DNA of 64,000 nt from Micrococcales bacterium (GCA_009777345.1 WRMB01000003.1:30801-94800); one strand, 5' to 3'. Counted from the stretch's first letter, positions 49,287 to 61,947 are shown. Notes: generated by a model not told the origin, from the sequence alone. Translations and numbers: made by a program.

Positions 49287-49973
49287 GTGACGACTCACCC
49301 CCGAAGCGCCGTCCCGCTCCGCGCGCGGGCCTGGGGCGCCCTCGGCGCCGCGGTCGTGGCGACCCTGCTCGCGGGCTGCGCCGACCCGTGGGACACCCCC
49401 CGGACCGGCCCGAGCGCGTCCGGGTCGCTCGGTGCGGGGTTCGTCCCGGACCAGACGCCCTCCCCGGCGGCGACGGTCGTCCCGGCCCCCGGTTCGTGGG
49501 ACGGCATCGTCCCGACGTCCGGCTACCGGGTGGTGCTGCTCACCTACGGCGACGACGAGCCCACGCGCAACCTGGTCGCGGCTGTCGCGGCCTGGGCCGA
49601 CACCCATGGGGCGGACTTGCGCACCGTACGGGCCGACGGCCCGGACGACCTGGTGGCCGCCGTGGTACGGGCCCTCGACCTGCACCCGGACCTGGTGGTC
49701 AGCGCGGGCGACGCCCTGGTCGACCCGCTCGCCCTGGTCACCCCCAGCCACCTGGACCAGCAGTTCCTCGTCCTCGGCGCCGAGCTGGCCGAGCCCACGC
49801 ACAACGTCACCGCCGTCGACTGGACCGGCGCCGGTTTCCGCGGCGAGGGCCTGAGCGTCCCGTCCGCCTACGACCCGGCCTCCTTCACCCCCGACCGGTG
49901 CGCCGAGGCCGTCCAGGTCGGCGCCGCCGCCGTGCTCGGCGGCCAGGGCGGCTACGTCTACTGGATCCGCTGA
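49287..49973 (+). CDS. Lipoprotein with periplasmic-binding-like fold
   Basis: 228 aa from GTG at 49287. Lipobox ATLLAGCADPW (Cys28), a proline/serine linker, then an alternating alpha/beta region (YRVVLLTYGDDEPTRNLV, DLRTVRADGPDDLVAAVV, PDLVVSAGDALVDPLALV) like half of a BMP/type-1 binding protein. No transporter subunits are adjacent. Divergent from the HupE-like gene. Confidence 0.72.
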   Translation: MTTHPRSAVPLRARAWGALGAAVVATLLAGCADPWDTPRTGPSASGSLGAGFVPDQTPSPAATVVPAPGSWDGIVPTSGYRVVLLTYGDDEPTRNLVAAVAAWADTHGADLRTVRADGPDDLVAAVVRALDLHPDLVVSAGDALVDPLALVTPSHLDQQFLVLGAELAEPTHNVTAVDWTGAGFRGEGLSVPSAYDPASFTPDRCAEAVQVGAAAVLGGQGGYVYWIR

Positions 49974-49974
49974 G

Positions 49975-50026
49975 CCCCGATCCACCGCCCCGATCCACCG
50001 CCCCGATCCACCGCCCCGATCCACCG
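49975..50026. repeat. 13-bp tandem repeat x4
   Basis: CCCCGATCCACCG is repeated exactly four times, filling the whole gap between two convergent stop codons (49973 and 50030). Confidence 0.97.
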
Positions 50027-50029
50027 AGC

Positions 50030-50944
50030 TCACCGGAGCAGGACGGTGAGCACCAGGATCACCGGGACCGCGGCCACGGTGCTCAGGGCCACGCTGTCGC
50101 GGGCCAGCACCTGCGCCCGGCCGTAGCGCGCGGCGTAGCTGTTCATGTTCTGGGCGGTGGGCAGCGCCGCGCTGACCACCACGGCGAACAGCAGGTGCGC
50201 GGGCAGGCGCAGCGCCACGGCCAGCAACCAGGCCACCGCGGGCATCGCCCCGACCTTCAGCCCGGTAGCGACCAGCACCGCGCGGCGCGGCGACCCGGGG
50301 GCCAGGGGCCGCTGCCCGCGCAGGGACATCCCGAAGGCCATGAGCACCAGGGGCACAGCGGCACCGCCGAGCACGTCCAGCGGGGCGACGACGATATCGG
50401 GCACCGACCAGCCGGTCACCGCGACCACCGCGCCCAGGGCGGTGGCGGCCACGACGGGGTTGCGCACCGGCTGGAGCAGCACGTCGCGCACCTGCACCCG
50501 GCCCCGGGTGGACAGGTCGAGCACCCCCAGCACCACGGGCGAGAACACCAGCACCTGCACCAGGATCTGCGGCACGACGTACTGCGCGTCGCCGACGATA
50601 TAGGTCGCCACGGGCAGCCCGATGTTGTTGGAGTTGACGTAGGCCGCGCAGGCCGCGCCCATGGTGGTGTCGGCCAGCGAGACCCGGAACCACAACCGCG
50701 ACGCGGCGACGAACAGCCCGGCGGTGACCAGCGCCGCCAGCCCCGCCACCACGACGAACCACGAGAACATCACGCTGACCTCGGCGCGGGACACCACGGT
50801 GAACAGCAGCGCGGGCACGGCCACGAAGAACGCGACCCGGTTGAGCACCAGGGCGCCGCTGTCGTCGACCAGACGCAGCCGCGCCACCAGGTACCCCGCA
50901 CCGACCAGCCCGCCGATGACGACGAACCCGGTGAACGCACTCAT
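50030..50944 (-). CDS. AEC-family (auxin efflux carrier) transporter
   Basis: 304 aa from ATG at 50944 (GTG at 50947 also in frame). Ten hydrophobic helices with the broken-helix motifs ACAAYVNSNNIGLPVATY and VVSAALPTAQNMNSYAARYG near residues 100 and 265, typical of AEC/BART carriers for organic acids or amino acids. Transported molecule unknown. Confidence 0.88.
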   Translation of the reverse strand: MSAFTGFVVIGGLVGAGYLVARLRLVDDSGALVLNRVAFFVAVPALLFTVVSRAEVSVMFSWFVVVAGLAALVTAGLFVAASRLWFRVSLADTTMGAACAAYVNSNNIGLPVATYIVGDAQYVVPQILVQVLVFSPVVLGVLDLSTRGRVQVRDVLLQPVRNPVVAATALGAVVAVTGWSVPDIVVAPLDVLGGAAVPLVLMAFGMSLRGQRPLAPGSPRRAVLVATGLKVGAMPAVAWLLAVALRLPAHLLFAVVVSAALPTAQNMNSYAARYGRAQVLARDSVALSTVAAVPVILVLTVLLR

Positions 50945-51109
50945 CACCTACCCAGTCTGACCCGCCGAGCCCGCCTCGGGTGCACGACCGCCCCGGACGA
51001 ATCGCACATTTCACCAGACACAGCACCGGGACACGCCCTGTCGGGCGCAGGCGTGGAAGACTCTGAGGACGACCGGACCTAACCCCCCTCCAAGAAGGTA
51101 GGAGAGACG

Positions 51110-52129
<1,020 letters not shown>

Positions 52130-52158
52130 AGCGGTGTCTGCCAGCGTCCTGCCCCGGA

Positions 52159-52184
52159 GGTCCGGCGGACCAGTCCGCCGGACC
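52159..52184 (+). terminator. 12-bp-arm hairpin after fbaA
   Basis: GGTCCGGCGGAC-CA-GTCCGCCGGACC, perfect arms, 29 bases after the aldolase stop. The rest of the 279-base gap before 52409 is GC-rich repeat-like sequence without a gene and shares a 13-mer with the purD-purC gap. Confidence 0.75.
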
Positions 52185-52408
52185 GGGCGTGGGCTCGTCA
52201 GGACGCTGGTCGCAGCCGCGTCACGCGCGAGGACGCGCCTTCCGGGCTGGTCGCAGCGCGCGGGGATCGGCGGTCTCGGACGTTTTCACCGTCGGCCGGA
52301 CCCTGGCACCCTGGTCCGCACCGTCCCGGCCCGTACCCGCGGGGCGGGACGGTGGGCTGGGCTCCGCCTGTCCGGTCGCAGACGTGCGGCCCGCGGCCCG
52401 CGGTGCGC

Positions 52409-52765
52409 CTACTCGTCGGCCTCGACGTCCAGAAGTTCGCCTATCCGGGTGACCTCGAGCAGGAACCGGACGGTCGGGGGCACCCGCAGCAGCCGCACCC
52501 GGTGCGGGCTGCGGATGGACAGCCGGGCCAGGAAGGCTACCCCGGACGAGTCCATGAACGTCACGTGGCGGGTATCGACCTCGATCGGCAGCGCCTGCCG
52601 CTCGGCCTCGGCGGTCGCCTCGGCCAGCTCGGCGGCCAGGTCGGCGTCCACCTCGCCAGACAGGACGATCCGGGTGCGGTCCGGCTCGACCAGCACCTGG
52701 ACGGCACCCGGTTCGCCCAGCACCACCGAGGTACCACCTTCCGGCGGCCTGCTACCGTCTCGCAC
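52409..52765 (-). CDS. STAS-domain protein (anti-anti-sigma type)
   Basis: 118 aa, GTG start with GGAGG 6 bases upstream. TRHVTFMDSSGVAFLARL carries the phosphorylatable Ser of anti-sigma antagonists. Divergent from the SpoIIE phosphatase that would dephosphorylate such a Ser. Confidence 0.88.
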   Translation of the reverse strand: MRDGSRPPEGGTSVVLGEPGAVQVLVEPDRTRIVLSGEVDADLAAELAEATAEAERQALPIEVDTRHVTFMDSSGVAFLARLSIRSPHRVRLLRVPPTVRFLLEVTRIGELLDVEADE

Positions 52766-52828
52766 CGCTGTCCTCCTGTCGGGCTCGCCCCCACAGACTA
52801 CTCATCACACATCGCACGGTAGACGATT

Positions 52829-54856
52829 ATGACGGCTGTGAACACCCCCCTTTCGGCGTGTGACGACACCATGATCGAAAGATCGCTGGTGCGGGCGCTG
52901 CGCTCGTCGGGTGTTCCCATGCTCGCGCTGGACGCGAACATGCGCCCTGTCTGGGTGAACGAAGCTTTCACCCGCGAGTTCGGTATGACCCTGGACGTGC
53001 TCGCCAGCCACCGTGGTTCACTGCTGCAGCACCCCGCCACGCGCATGACCGACCCGCCCGCGGCATTTGCCGCGATTTCCGAACAGCGCGAGAACAGCCA
53101 GGTGATACAGATCCGGCGCGCCGACCACACCTGGACGCCGGTGCTGGCCTGGGCCACCCCGGTGCTCGACGGCGAACAGCTCAGCCTCTGGCTGGTCCGT
53201 CTGGACACCCTGGCCAGCGCGTCGGTCGACCTCGTCCGGAACCTGGTCGGCCAGGAACGACGCGATCTGCAGGTGCTGGCCGACGTCGCCCAGGTCTCGA
53301 CCAACATCAGCTCGGCCGGCGACCTGGATGCCACCGCCCGGGTGCTGGTCGGCTCCGTGGTGCGTCACGCCTGCTTCCTCGTCGACCTGGACAGCCCCCA
53401 CACCGACGGGGGCGACCCGGACGACCCAGCGCTTCAGGTGCTTACCGGCGGCGGCGACGGGATGGCCGACCTGGACCTGTCCGCCGACTGGCCGCCCGGC
53501 TCGCTGGCCCACCTGGTCGCCACCCGGCTGCGCGACCGGGCCTACCCCGAAGCCCAGCCCGACGCTCCGCAGATTTTCACCCTGCTGGCCGTGCCGGGTC
53601 GGCACTCCGTCGTGGGGCTGCTCGCCGTCGTCCCGCTGTCGGGGGCCGGGATGGCCGAGCTGGACCGGGCGACGCTGGGCCTGCTGCGGGTGTCGGCCCG
53701 ACGGGTCGGCACCACGCTGGAGAGCTCGACGCTGTACCTGCGGGCCCACCGGCTGGCCGAGACCATGCAGCGGTCGATGCTGCCCCAGCAGGCCGAGATC
53801 GACGGCCTGGACGTGTGGACCTACTACGCGCCGAACATCGTCGACACCCAGATCGGCGGCGACTGGTACGACATCCTGCCGGTGCGGCCCGGCACGGCGG
53901 GCATCGTCATCGGCGACGTCGTCGGCCACGACGTCGAGGCCGCCGCGACCATGGGGCAGCTGCGGGCCGTCGTGCGGGCCTACACGCTGGAGGGCAGCGC
54001 CCCGGAGCAGGTACTGGCCCGCCTGGACCAGATCGTCGCCGGGATGCAGGTGTCCCGGGCGGCGGGCATCGTCTGCTCCACCCTGACCGCCGCCGACGAC
54101 GGGTGGCAGCTGGACTACTGCCGGGCCGGGCACCTGCCCCCGCTGCTGCGCCGCGACCAGTCCGTCACCTACCTCAACGAGGGCCGGGGCCCGATGATCG
54201 GGTTCGGCCAGAACGCCTCCCGGGCCGGGGCGACCGTCGGTCTGCAGCCCGGTGACGTCCTGGTGTACTACACCGACGGCCTGGTCGAGCACCGCGGCCG
54301 GAACATGCGCGACGGGCTGGACGTGCTGGCCCGGGTGGTCCGCGACGCCACCGGCCCGGACGCCGCGCGGATCGGCGAGGAGATGCTGTCCCGCCTGGCC
54401 CGGCACGCCGAGGACGATATCGCCGTCGTCGTGGTGCGGGTGCCCGCGGAGTCGGCCGACGTCCCGGTGTCGCACCGTCGGCGCTCGGCGCTGCCGCACG
54501 ACCCGTCCGCGCTGCGGATAGCCCGCCAGGCGGTGCGCGGCGCCTGCGACGACTGGGACCTGCCCAGCACGAAGTCGGCCGAGCTCGTGGTGTCCGAGCT
54601 GGTCGCCAACGCCGTCAACCACGGCTGGGGCGAGGTGACGCTCCAGCTGACCGACGTCGACGACGCGCTACGTATTGAGGTCACCGACGGCAACCCGGCC
54701 CCACCGGTAGCCACCGACGGCCACCCGGACCGGATCGGCGGTTTCGGCATCAAGATCGTCGAACAGCTGGCCGACTGGGGCTGGCGGCAGACCGGCAGCG
54801 GCGGCAAGGTCGTCTGGGCGAAGATGCGCGCGCTCGGCGACGACGAGACGTACTGA
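52829..54856 (+). CDS. PAS/GAF/SpoIIE phosphatase with HATPase anti-sigma domain
   Basis: 675 aa. Domains: PAS-like (about 20-130), GAF-like (about 150-305), PP2C/SpoIIE phosphatase (about 325-535; IGGDWYDILP, VIGDVVGHDVEAAATM, YTDGLVE, AEDDIAVVVVR), and an RsbW-type HATPase (about 550-670; KSAELVVSELVANAVNHG, GGFGIKIVEQLA). It thus combines a phosphatase and a kinase-like anti-sigma module that can tune STAS partners such as those on each side. Confidence 0.92.
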   Translation: MTAVNTPLSACDDTMIERSLVRALRSSGVPMLALDANMRPVWVNEAFTREFGMTLDVLASHRGSLLQHPATRMTDPPAAFAAISEQRENSQVIQIRRADHTWTPVLAWATPVLDGEQLSLWLVRLDTLASASVDLVRNLVGQERRDLQVLADVAQVSTNISSAGDLDATARVLVGSVVRHACFLVDLDSPHTDGGDPDDPALQVLTGGGDGMADLDLSADWPPGSLAHLVATRLRDRAYPEAQPDAPQIFTLLAVPGRHSVVGLLAVVPLSGAGMAELDRATLGLLRVSARRVGTTLESSTLYLRAHRLAETMQRSMLPQQAEIDGLDVWTYYAPNIVDTQIGGDWYDILPVRPGTAGIVIGDVVGHDVEAAATMGQLRAVVRAYTLEGSAPEQVLARLDQIVAGMQVSRAAGIVCSTLTAADDGWQLDYCRAGHLPPLLRRDQSVTYLNEGRGPMIGFGQNASRAGATVGLQPGDVLVYYTDGLVEHRGRNMRDGLDVLARVVRDATGPDAARIGEEMLSRLARHAEDDIAVVVVRVPAESADVPVSHRRRSALPHDPSALRIARQAVRGACDDWDLPSTKSAELVVSELVANAVNHGWGEVTLQLTDVDDALRIEVTDGNPAPPVATDGHPDRIGGFGIKIVEQLADWGWRQTGSGGKVVWAKMRALGDDETY

Positions 54857-54922
54857 CAGTCTCTGCGTACTGAGCAGGGCCTTCACCGTGGCCCAGGCAG
54901 GCAGACGGACGGCGGGTCCTGG

Positions 54923-55261
54923 TCAGGCGGACGGATGCGCGGTGAGCTCGCAGGCGTGGTCGCGGTCGATCTGGAACATCTCCAGGGCGCCGCACACCTC
55001 CAGCACGAACTCGTCGCGCGGGGCGATGCCGTGCAGCACCGCCGTCCCGCCGCGCTGGGCCACGGCCCCGGCCAGGGATATGAGGAATCCGGCCCCCGCG
55101 GAGTCCATGAACGTCACCTGGCACATGTCCACGACGAGCAACGGACGCTGCAGCCCGTTGATCCGCGCTGTCATCTCGGGGAACTGGTCGCGTTCGGCCA
55201 GGTCGAGATCGCCGCCGACCACGAGCGTCACGCTGGTCGGCGAGACGGTGACCTCGATCAC
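54923..55261 (-). CDS. STAS-domain protein (anti-anti-sigma type)
   Basis: 112 aa, GTG start. MCQVTFMDSAGAGFLISL is the STAS phosphorylation loop; TAVLHGIAPRDEFVLEVC follows. Convergent with the SpoIIE-type gene. The sequence differs clearly from the other STAS protein, so they are not a recent duplication. No cognate sigma factor is in the window. Confidence 0.88.
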   Translation of the reverse strand: MIEVTVSPTSVTLVVGGDLDLAERDQFPEMTARINGLQRPLLVVDMCQVTFMDSAGAGFLISLAGAVAQRGGTAVLHGIAPRDEFVLEVCGALEMFQIDRDHACELTAHPSA

Positions 55262-55523
55262 TCACGCACCTCATTTCGCTTCGCTATTTGCACGAGAGTA
55301 TTGCTCTTGCGCCCGCAGCGCGCGCTGGGACACCCGTTAGGGCGTGCCGCAGCGCGCGGGAGACCGGCAGACGTGCCCTGAGGTGTGCCTCGCTGGGCCG
55401 CGGCTTTACCGGTATGCGGGTCCACCTGGGCGTCCGCGGTAGCCGACGCCTTGTCGAGGTATCCTCGCACACGGGCGCCGACCCGGCGCCACGGGGCCCG
55501 GGCGGCGAAGAAAAGGAGTCCCC

Positions 55524-56813
55524 ATGCCAGCGGTGGTGGTGCTCGGTGCGCAGTGGGGCGACGAGGGCAAAGGCAAGGCCACCGACCAGCTCGGCGGGGC
55601 GACCGACTACGTCGTGAAGTTCAACGGCGGCAACAACGCCGGGCACACCGTGGTGATCGGCGACGACACGTACGCGCTGCACCTGCTGCCGTCGGGGATC
55701 CTGTCTCCCGGGGTGGTGCCGGTGATCGGCAACGGTGTGGTCGTCGACCTCGAGGTGCTGTTCCGCGAGATCGACGACCTGACCGCGCGGGGCGTGGACA
55801 CCTCCCGGCTGCTGGTCTCGTCGAACGCGCACGTCATCGCTGGGTACAACCGGACCGTGGACCGGGTGACCGAGCGGTTCCTCGGTGCCCGCAAGATCGG
55901 CACCACCGGCCGCGGTATCGGCCCGACCTATGCGGACAAGATCAACCGGATCGGCCTGCGGGTCCAGGACCTGTTCGACGCGGACATCCTGGCGCAGAAG
56001 GTGGCCGGGGCCCTGGCGCAGAAGAACCCGATGCTGGTCAAGGTCTACAACCGCCGGGCGGTCACCGCCGACGAGACGATCGAGTCGCTGCTGCAGTTCG
56101 CCGAGCGGCTGCGCCCCATGGTCGCCGACACCCCCCGGGTGCTCAACGACGCGCTGGACGCCGGGCGCACCGTCGTGTTCGAGGCGGGCCAGGCCACCAT
56201 GCTCGACGTGGACCACGGCACCTACCCGTTCGTCACCTCCTCCTCGGCCACCGCGGGCGGGGCGTGCACCGGCTCCGGTGTCGGCCCGACCCGCATCGAC
56301 CGGGTGGTGGGCGTCGCCAAGGCGTACACCACGCGGGTCGGCGAGGGCCCGTTCCCCACCGAGCTGGAAGGGCCGGAGGGCGACTGGCTGCGCGAGGCCG
56401 GCGGCGAGTACGGCACCACGACGGGCCGACCGCGACGCACCGGCTGGTACGACGCGGTGGTGGTGCGCTACGCCAGCCGGGTCAACGCTCTGACCGACCT
56501 GGTGCTGACCAAGCTCGATGTCTTGACCGGCCTGGACAAGGTCCCCGTCGCCGTGGCCTACACGGTCGACGGGCGGCGGCTGGACGAGATGCCCGACAAC
56601 CAGTCCGACTTCCACCACGCGGTACCGGTGTACGAGTACCTGGACGGCTGGGACGAGGACGTCACCGCCGCCCGCACCTTCGACGACCTGCCCGCCGCGG
56701 CCCGCCGGTACGTCACTACCCTGGAGGAGATGTCCGGGACACGGATCTCCGTGGTCGGCGTCGGCGCGGACCGGACGGCCAGCCTGGTGCGGCACGACCT
56801 GCTGCCCCGCTGA
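55524..56813 (+). CDS. purA: Adenylosuccinate synthetase
   Basis: 429 aa. GTP site [16 protein letters not shown] at the N-terminus, IMP site [24 protein letters not shown] near residue 130 and [16 protein letters not shown]. Joins IMP and aspartate with GTP, the first step to AMP. AAAAGGAG precedes the ATG. Runs in the same direction as the later pur genes but separated from them by pckG. Confidence 0.97.
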   Translation: MPAVVVLGAQWGDEGKGKATDQLGGATDYVVKFNGGNNAGHTVVIGDDTYALHLLPSGILSPGVVPVIGNGVVVDLEVLFREIDDLTARGVDTSRLLVSSNAHVIAGYNRTVDRVTERFLGARKIGTTGRGIGPTYADKINRIGLRVQDLFDADILAQKVAGALAQKNPMLVKVYNRRAVTADETIESLLQFAERLRPMVADTPRVLNDALDAGRTVVFEAGQATMLDVDHGTYPFVTSSSATAGGACTGSGVGPTRIDRVVGVAKAYTTRVGEGPFPTELEGPEGDWLREAGGEYGTTTGRPRRTGWYDAVVVRYASRVNALTDLVLTKLDVLTGLDKVPVAVAYTVDGRRLDEMPDNQSDFHHAVPVYEYLDGWDEDVTAARTFDDLPAAARRYVTTLEEMSGTRISVVGVGADRTASLVRHDLLPR

Positions 56814-57045
56814 CTGTCGGTACCAGCTGGCGGGCGTCCCGGCCCGCGGACCTGGACGTCCCAAGACCCATGTCGAACGCCCCGTTGTGCCTGTGAGGAC
56901 TAGACTCAGTCCAGCGCGGATTGTACCCGCCAGAAGACTGGTGCTCCTTCGGTCGTGATTGGGGTTCAGATTACGCCGGAGACCCGTCATCGTAGAAGAA
57001 CGGCCATCCTCACCGTCGAGACGAACGACAACAGGAGCGATACGC

Positions 57046-58893
<1,848 letters not shown>

Positions 58894-58907
58894 CCCCCGT
58901 CTCACCC

Positions 58908-58945
58908 CGTCCGGCGCGGTACCTGCCCAGGTACCGCGCCGGACG
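58908..58945 (+). terminator. 17-bp-arm hairpin after pckG
   Basis: CGTCCGGCGCGGTACCT and its perfect complement around loop GCCC, 14 bases after the pckG stop. Confidence 0.8.
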
Positions 58946-58987
58946 TCTGTCCAGTGCCCCGAGACGAATAGTCCGTCGAGCAAAAGA

Positions 58988-59225
58988 TCCCGGTTCGAGG
59001 GTTCCACGCCGATCAGTAGTCTCAAGAGCCTGTTGCAGAATCCAGGCTGAAGGCAACCCGGTCGACGACCCCTGCAGCAGAGCACGGTGAGACGGCAGGG
59101 AGGACGGTAGGAACCCCACAGCCCTTGGCGGCCCGTGTAGGCCGATAAGGGTGCCCCAAGTCGAGGGCTCCGCGCCGATCAGGTGGTTTGAACCACCTGA
59201 TCGGCGTGGGACCCTCGAACCGGGA
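58988..59225. repeat. 238-bp element with 29-bp terminal inverted repeats
   Basis: 58988-59016 and 59197-59225 are inverted repeats, 28 of 29 matching. Inside the right end, 59161-59218 is itself a palindrome with 28-base arms and three mismatches, and GGCCGATAAGG / CTTATCGG flank it. It fills most of the 404-base gap between pckG and purD, which holds no gene; the remainder is the pckG terminator and the purD leader. Confidence 0.85.
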
Positions 59226-59297
59226 CTGTCTTATCGGTCGGCTGTTGGAGCAGGGTGCCCGTCACCGCAGACCTCGCACCCCCGGTAGGGTCGGGGG

Positions 59298-60578
59298 GTG
59301 GAGATTCTGGTGGTCGGGAACGGGGCGCGCGAACACGCGCTGGTGCGGGCGCTGACGGCGGACCCGGCGGTCGCCGCGGTGCACGCGGCACCGGGGAACC
59401 CGGGGATCGGCGGTGCGGCCTGCCTGCACGACGTGGACCCGATGGACCCCGCGGCGGTCGCGGCGCTGGCGGTGCGGCTGGGGGTGGGGCTGGTCGTGGT
59501 CGGGCCGGAGGCGCCGCTGGTGGCGGGGGTGGCCGATGCGGTGCGCGACGCGGGGGTGCCGTGCTTCGGACCGTCGGCGGCGGCGGCCCGGCTGGAGGGG
59601 TCGAAAGCCTTCGCCAAAGAGGTCATGGCCGCCGCCGGGGTGCCGACCGCCGCGTCACGCACCTGCGACGAGGAGGACCAGGTGGCCGCCGCGCTGGTCG
59701 AGTTCGGGGCGCCGCACGTCGTCAAGGACGACGGGCTGGCGGCGGGCAAGGGCGTCGTGGTCACCGACGATACCGCTGCGGCGCTGGCCCACGCCCGGGC
59801 CTGCCTGGACCGCCCCGGGGGACGGGTCGTGGTCGAGGAGTACCTGGACGGTCCCGAGGTGTCGCTGTTCGTCCTGTGCGACGGGAGGCACGTCGTACCG
59901 CTGGTACCGGCCCAGGACTTCAAACGGGTCGGCGACGGTGACACCGGGCCCAACACCGGCGGGATGGGCGCCTACTCCCCGCTGCCGTGGGCGCCGGACG
60001 ACCTGGTCGACGCGGTCGTGGCCACCGTGGCCCAGCCGACGGTGGACGAGATGGCCCGGCGCGGCACCCCGTTCGCCGGGGTGCTGTACTGCGGGCTGGC
60101 CCTGACCGCCCGGGGGCTGCGGGTGGTGGAGTTCAACGCCCGGTTCGGCGACCCGGAGACCCAGGTGGTGCTGGCCCGGCTGGCCTCCGGCCTGGGCGGG
60201 CTGCTGCTGGCCGCCGCCACCGGGCGGCTGGCCGACCACCCGCCGCTGGTCTGGCACGACACCGCCGCGGTGACGGTCGTCGTGGCGTCCGCCGGGTACC
60301 CGGGGACGCCCCGCACCGGCGACCCGGTCACCGGCGTCGAGGCGGCTGAGGCCGTGCCGGGGGTGCACGTCCTGCAGGCCGGCACGGCGTGGCGTGACGA
60401 CGTCCTGGTCTCGGCCGGCGGACGGGTGCTGTCCGTCGTCGGTACCGGCCCGGACCTGGCCGCGGCCCGGGCCACCGCGTACGCCGGTGTGGCGAAGATC
60501 GGCCTGGCCGAGGCCCAGCACCGCACCGATATCGCCGCGGCCGCCGTTCAGGGACGCACCAGCGCGCCGGTCTTCTGA
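59298..60578 (+). CDS. purD: Phosphoribosylamine-glycine ligase (GAR synthetase)
   Basis: 426 aa from GTG at 59298. N-terminal VVGNGAREHAL, ATP-grasp segments (SKAFAKEVMAAAGVPTA, KDDGLAAGKGVVV), and GGMGAYSPLP plus VEFNARFGDPETQ, all diagnostic for PurD. Second step of purine synthesis. purC follows in the same direction after 305 bases of repeats. Confidence 0.97.
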   Translation: MEILVVGNGAREHALVRALTADPAVAAVHAAPGNPGIGGAACLHDVDPMDPAAVAALAVRLGVGLVVVGPEAPLVAGVADAVRDAGVPCFGPSAAAARLEGSKAFAKEVMAAAGVPTAASRTCDEEDQVAAALVEFGAPHVVKDDGLAAGKGVVVTDDTAAALAHARACLDRPGGRVVVEEYLDGPEVSLFVLCDGRHVVPLVPAQDFKRVGDGDTGPNTGGMGAYSPLPWAPDDLVDAVVATVAQPTVDEMARRGTPFAGVLYCGLALTARGLRVVEFNARFGDPETQVVLARLASGLGGLLLAAATGRLADHPPLVWHDTAAVTVVVASAGYPGTPRTGDPVTGVEAAEAVPGVHVLQAGTAWRDDVLVSAGGRVLSVVGTGPDLAAARATAYAGVAKIGLAEAQHRTDIAAAAVQGRTSAPVF

Positions 60579-60883
60579 CCCCGTGCCGGGACAGGCGTCC
60601 GGTCGCGACCGTCCGACCCTGTCGCTGCTCGCCCGTGTCCTGCGCCGGAAATCCAGCGAACGAGCCCGTCGGGCCGGGCGTGGACCCGCAAGGCGGAGGA
60701 CGCTGGTCGCGGCAGCGCTGCGTCCGAGGACGACAACGCCGCGAGCACGCGTCCGGGCGGCGGGCTGGGAGCCTTGCCGTTCAGCTTGTGCCAGACCGCC
60801 GCGAGCACGCGTCCGGGCGGCGGACTCGTCGCCCGGATTCCCGGTGCAGGACACCAGGCCCCCGGACGTGGTTGGCTTAGCCT
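60579..60883. repeat. purD-purC gap with 27-bp direct repeats
   Basis: 305 bases without a gene. CGCCGCGAGCACGCG followed by TCCGGGCGGCGG is repeated exactly at 60737-60763 and 60797-60823; each copy can fold through CCGCC/GGCGG. GGACGCTGGTCGC at 60698-60710 also occurs at 52201-52213 in another intergenic gap, so this looks like dispersed genomic repeat material. Confidence 0.8.
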
Positions 60884-61810
60884 GTGACGACGCCTGTGCT
60901 GCCCGGATGGACCCAGACCTACGCCGGAAAGGTCCGCAACCTCTACCTCCCCGACGAGACGCCCGAGGGTGAGCAGATCGTCAAGCTGCACGGCGACGTG
61001 GTGCTGGTCGTAGCGTCGGACCGGATCTCCGCCTACGACCACGTGCTGTCCCCGGTGATCCCCGACAAGGGCGTGGTGCTCACCCAGCTGTCGCTGTGGT
61101 GGTTCGCCCAGCTGGCCCACACGGTCGCCGACCATGTGGTGTCCACGATCGTGCCGGACGATGTCGCCGGGCGGGCCATGATCTGCCGCCGCCTGGACAT
61201 GTACCCCGTGGAGTGCGTCGCCCGCGGGTACCTCACCGGGTCGGGGCTGGCCGAGTACCAGCGCAGCGGCATGGTCACCGGGATCAGGCTGCCCAGCGGG
61301 CTGGTCGACGGCTCTCGGCTGCCGGAACCGATCTTCACCCCGGCGACCAAGGCCGAGCTCGGCTCGCACGACCAGAACATCACCTTCGACGCCACCGTCG
61401 AGCTGGTCGGCCCGGACACCGCCCGGCGCCTGCGCGACCTGACCCTGGAGATCTACCGTCGGGCCGAGGCGATCACCGCCGAGCGCGGGCTGATCCTGGC
61501 CGACACCAAGCTGGAGTTCGGCCGGGACGTCGACGGCGAGATCACCCTGGCCGACGAGATCCTCACCCCCGACTCCTCCCGTTTCTGGCCCGCCGACGCC
61601 TGGTCGCCCGGCCAGGCTCAGCCCAGCTTCGACAAGCAGTACGTCCGCGACTGGCTGACCTCGCCCGACTCCGGCTGGAGCCGCACCTCCGACGCCCCAC
61701 CCCCGCCCCTGCCCGACTCCGTCGTGACCCGCACCCGTGACCGCTACCTGGAGGCCTACCGCCGGATCACCGGCCAAGACCTCGACCCCAGAGCCGTACC
61801 CCCACGCTGA
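60884..61810 (+). CDS. purC: SAICAR synthetase
   Basis: 308 aa, GTG start. YAGKVRNLY, ASDRISAYDH, ECVARGYLTGSG, SHDQNITFD and LADTKLEFG, DEILTPDSSRFW are the PurC signatures for ATP, CAIR and aspartate binding. Eighth step of purine synthesis. The form is the longer ~300-residue type found in many actinobacteria. Confidence 0.96.
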   Translation: MTTPVLPGWTQTYAGKVRNLYLPDETPEGEQIVKLHGDVVLVVASDRISAYDHVLSPVIPDKGVVLTQLSLWWFAQLAHTVADHVVSTIVPDDVAGRAMICRRLDMYPVECVARGYLTGSGLAEYQRSGMVTGIRLPSGLVDGSRLPEPIFTPATKAELGSHDQNITFDATVELVGPDTARRLRDLTLEIYRRAEAITAERGLILADTKLEFGRDVDGEITLADEILTPDSSRFWPADAWSPGQAQPSFDKQYVRDWLTSPDSGWSRTSDAPPPPLPDSVVTRTRDRYLEAYRRITGQDLDPRAVPPR

Positions 61811-61845
61811 CAGCGAGCAGCCGAGCAGGACGGTAGCGGCAGAGC

Positions 61846-61887
61846 AGGACGGTGGGGACGGTCCCCACTGTCCCACCCCACCGTCCT
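61846..61887 (+). terminator. Hairpin after purC
   Basis: AGGACGGTGGGG and CCCCACCGTCCT pair perfectly around a loop that can pair internally. Related in wording (GGACRGTGGGGACRG) to the hairpin after pyrE. Located 35 bases after the purC stop. Confidence 0.65.
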
Positions 61888-61947
61888 GAAACTCATCACC
61901 CCCCGGCCCCACCCCCTCTCCCCCATCGGGCCGATAAGGTTGCGCGA

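Noticed and set aside
56814..57045. Riboswitch upstream of pckG
   Set aside because: No known aptamer core could be recognised in the 232-base leader.
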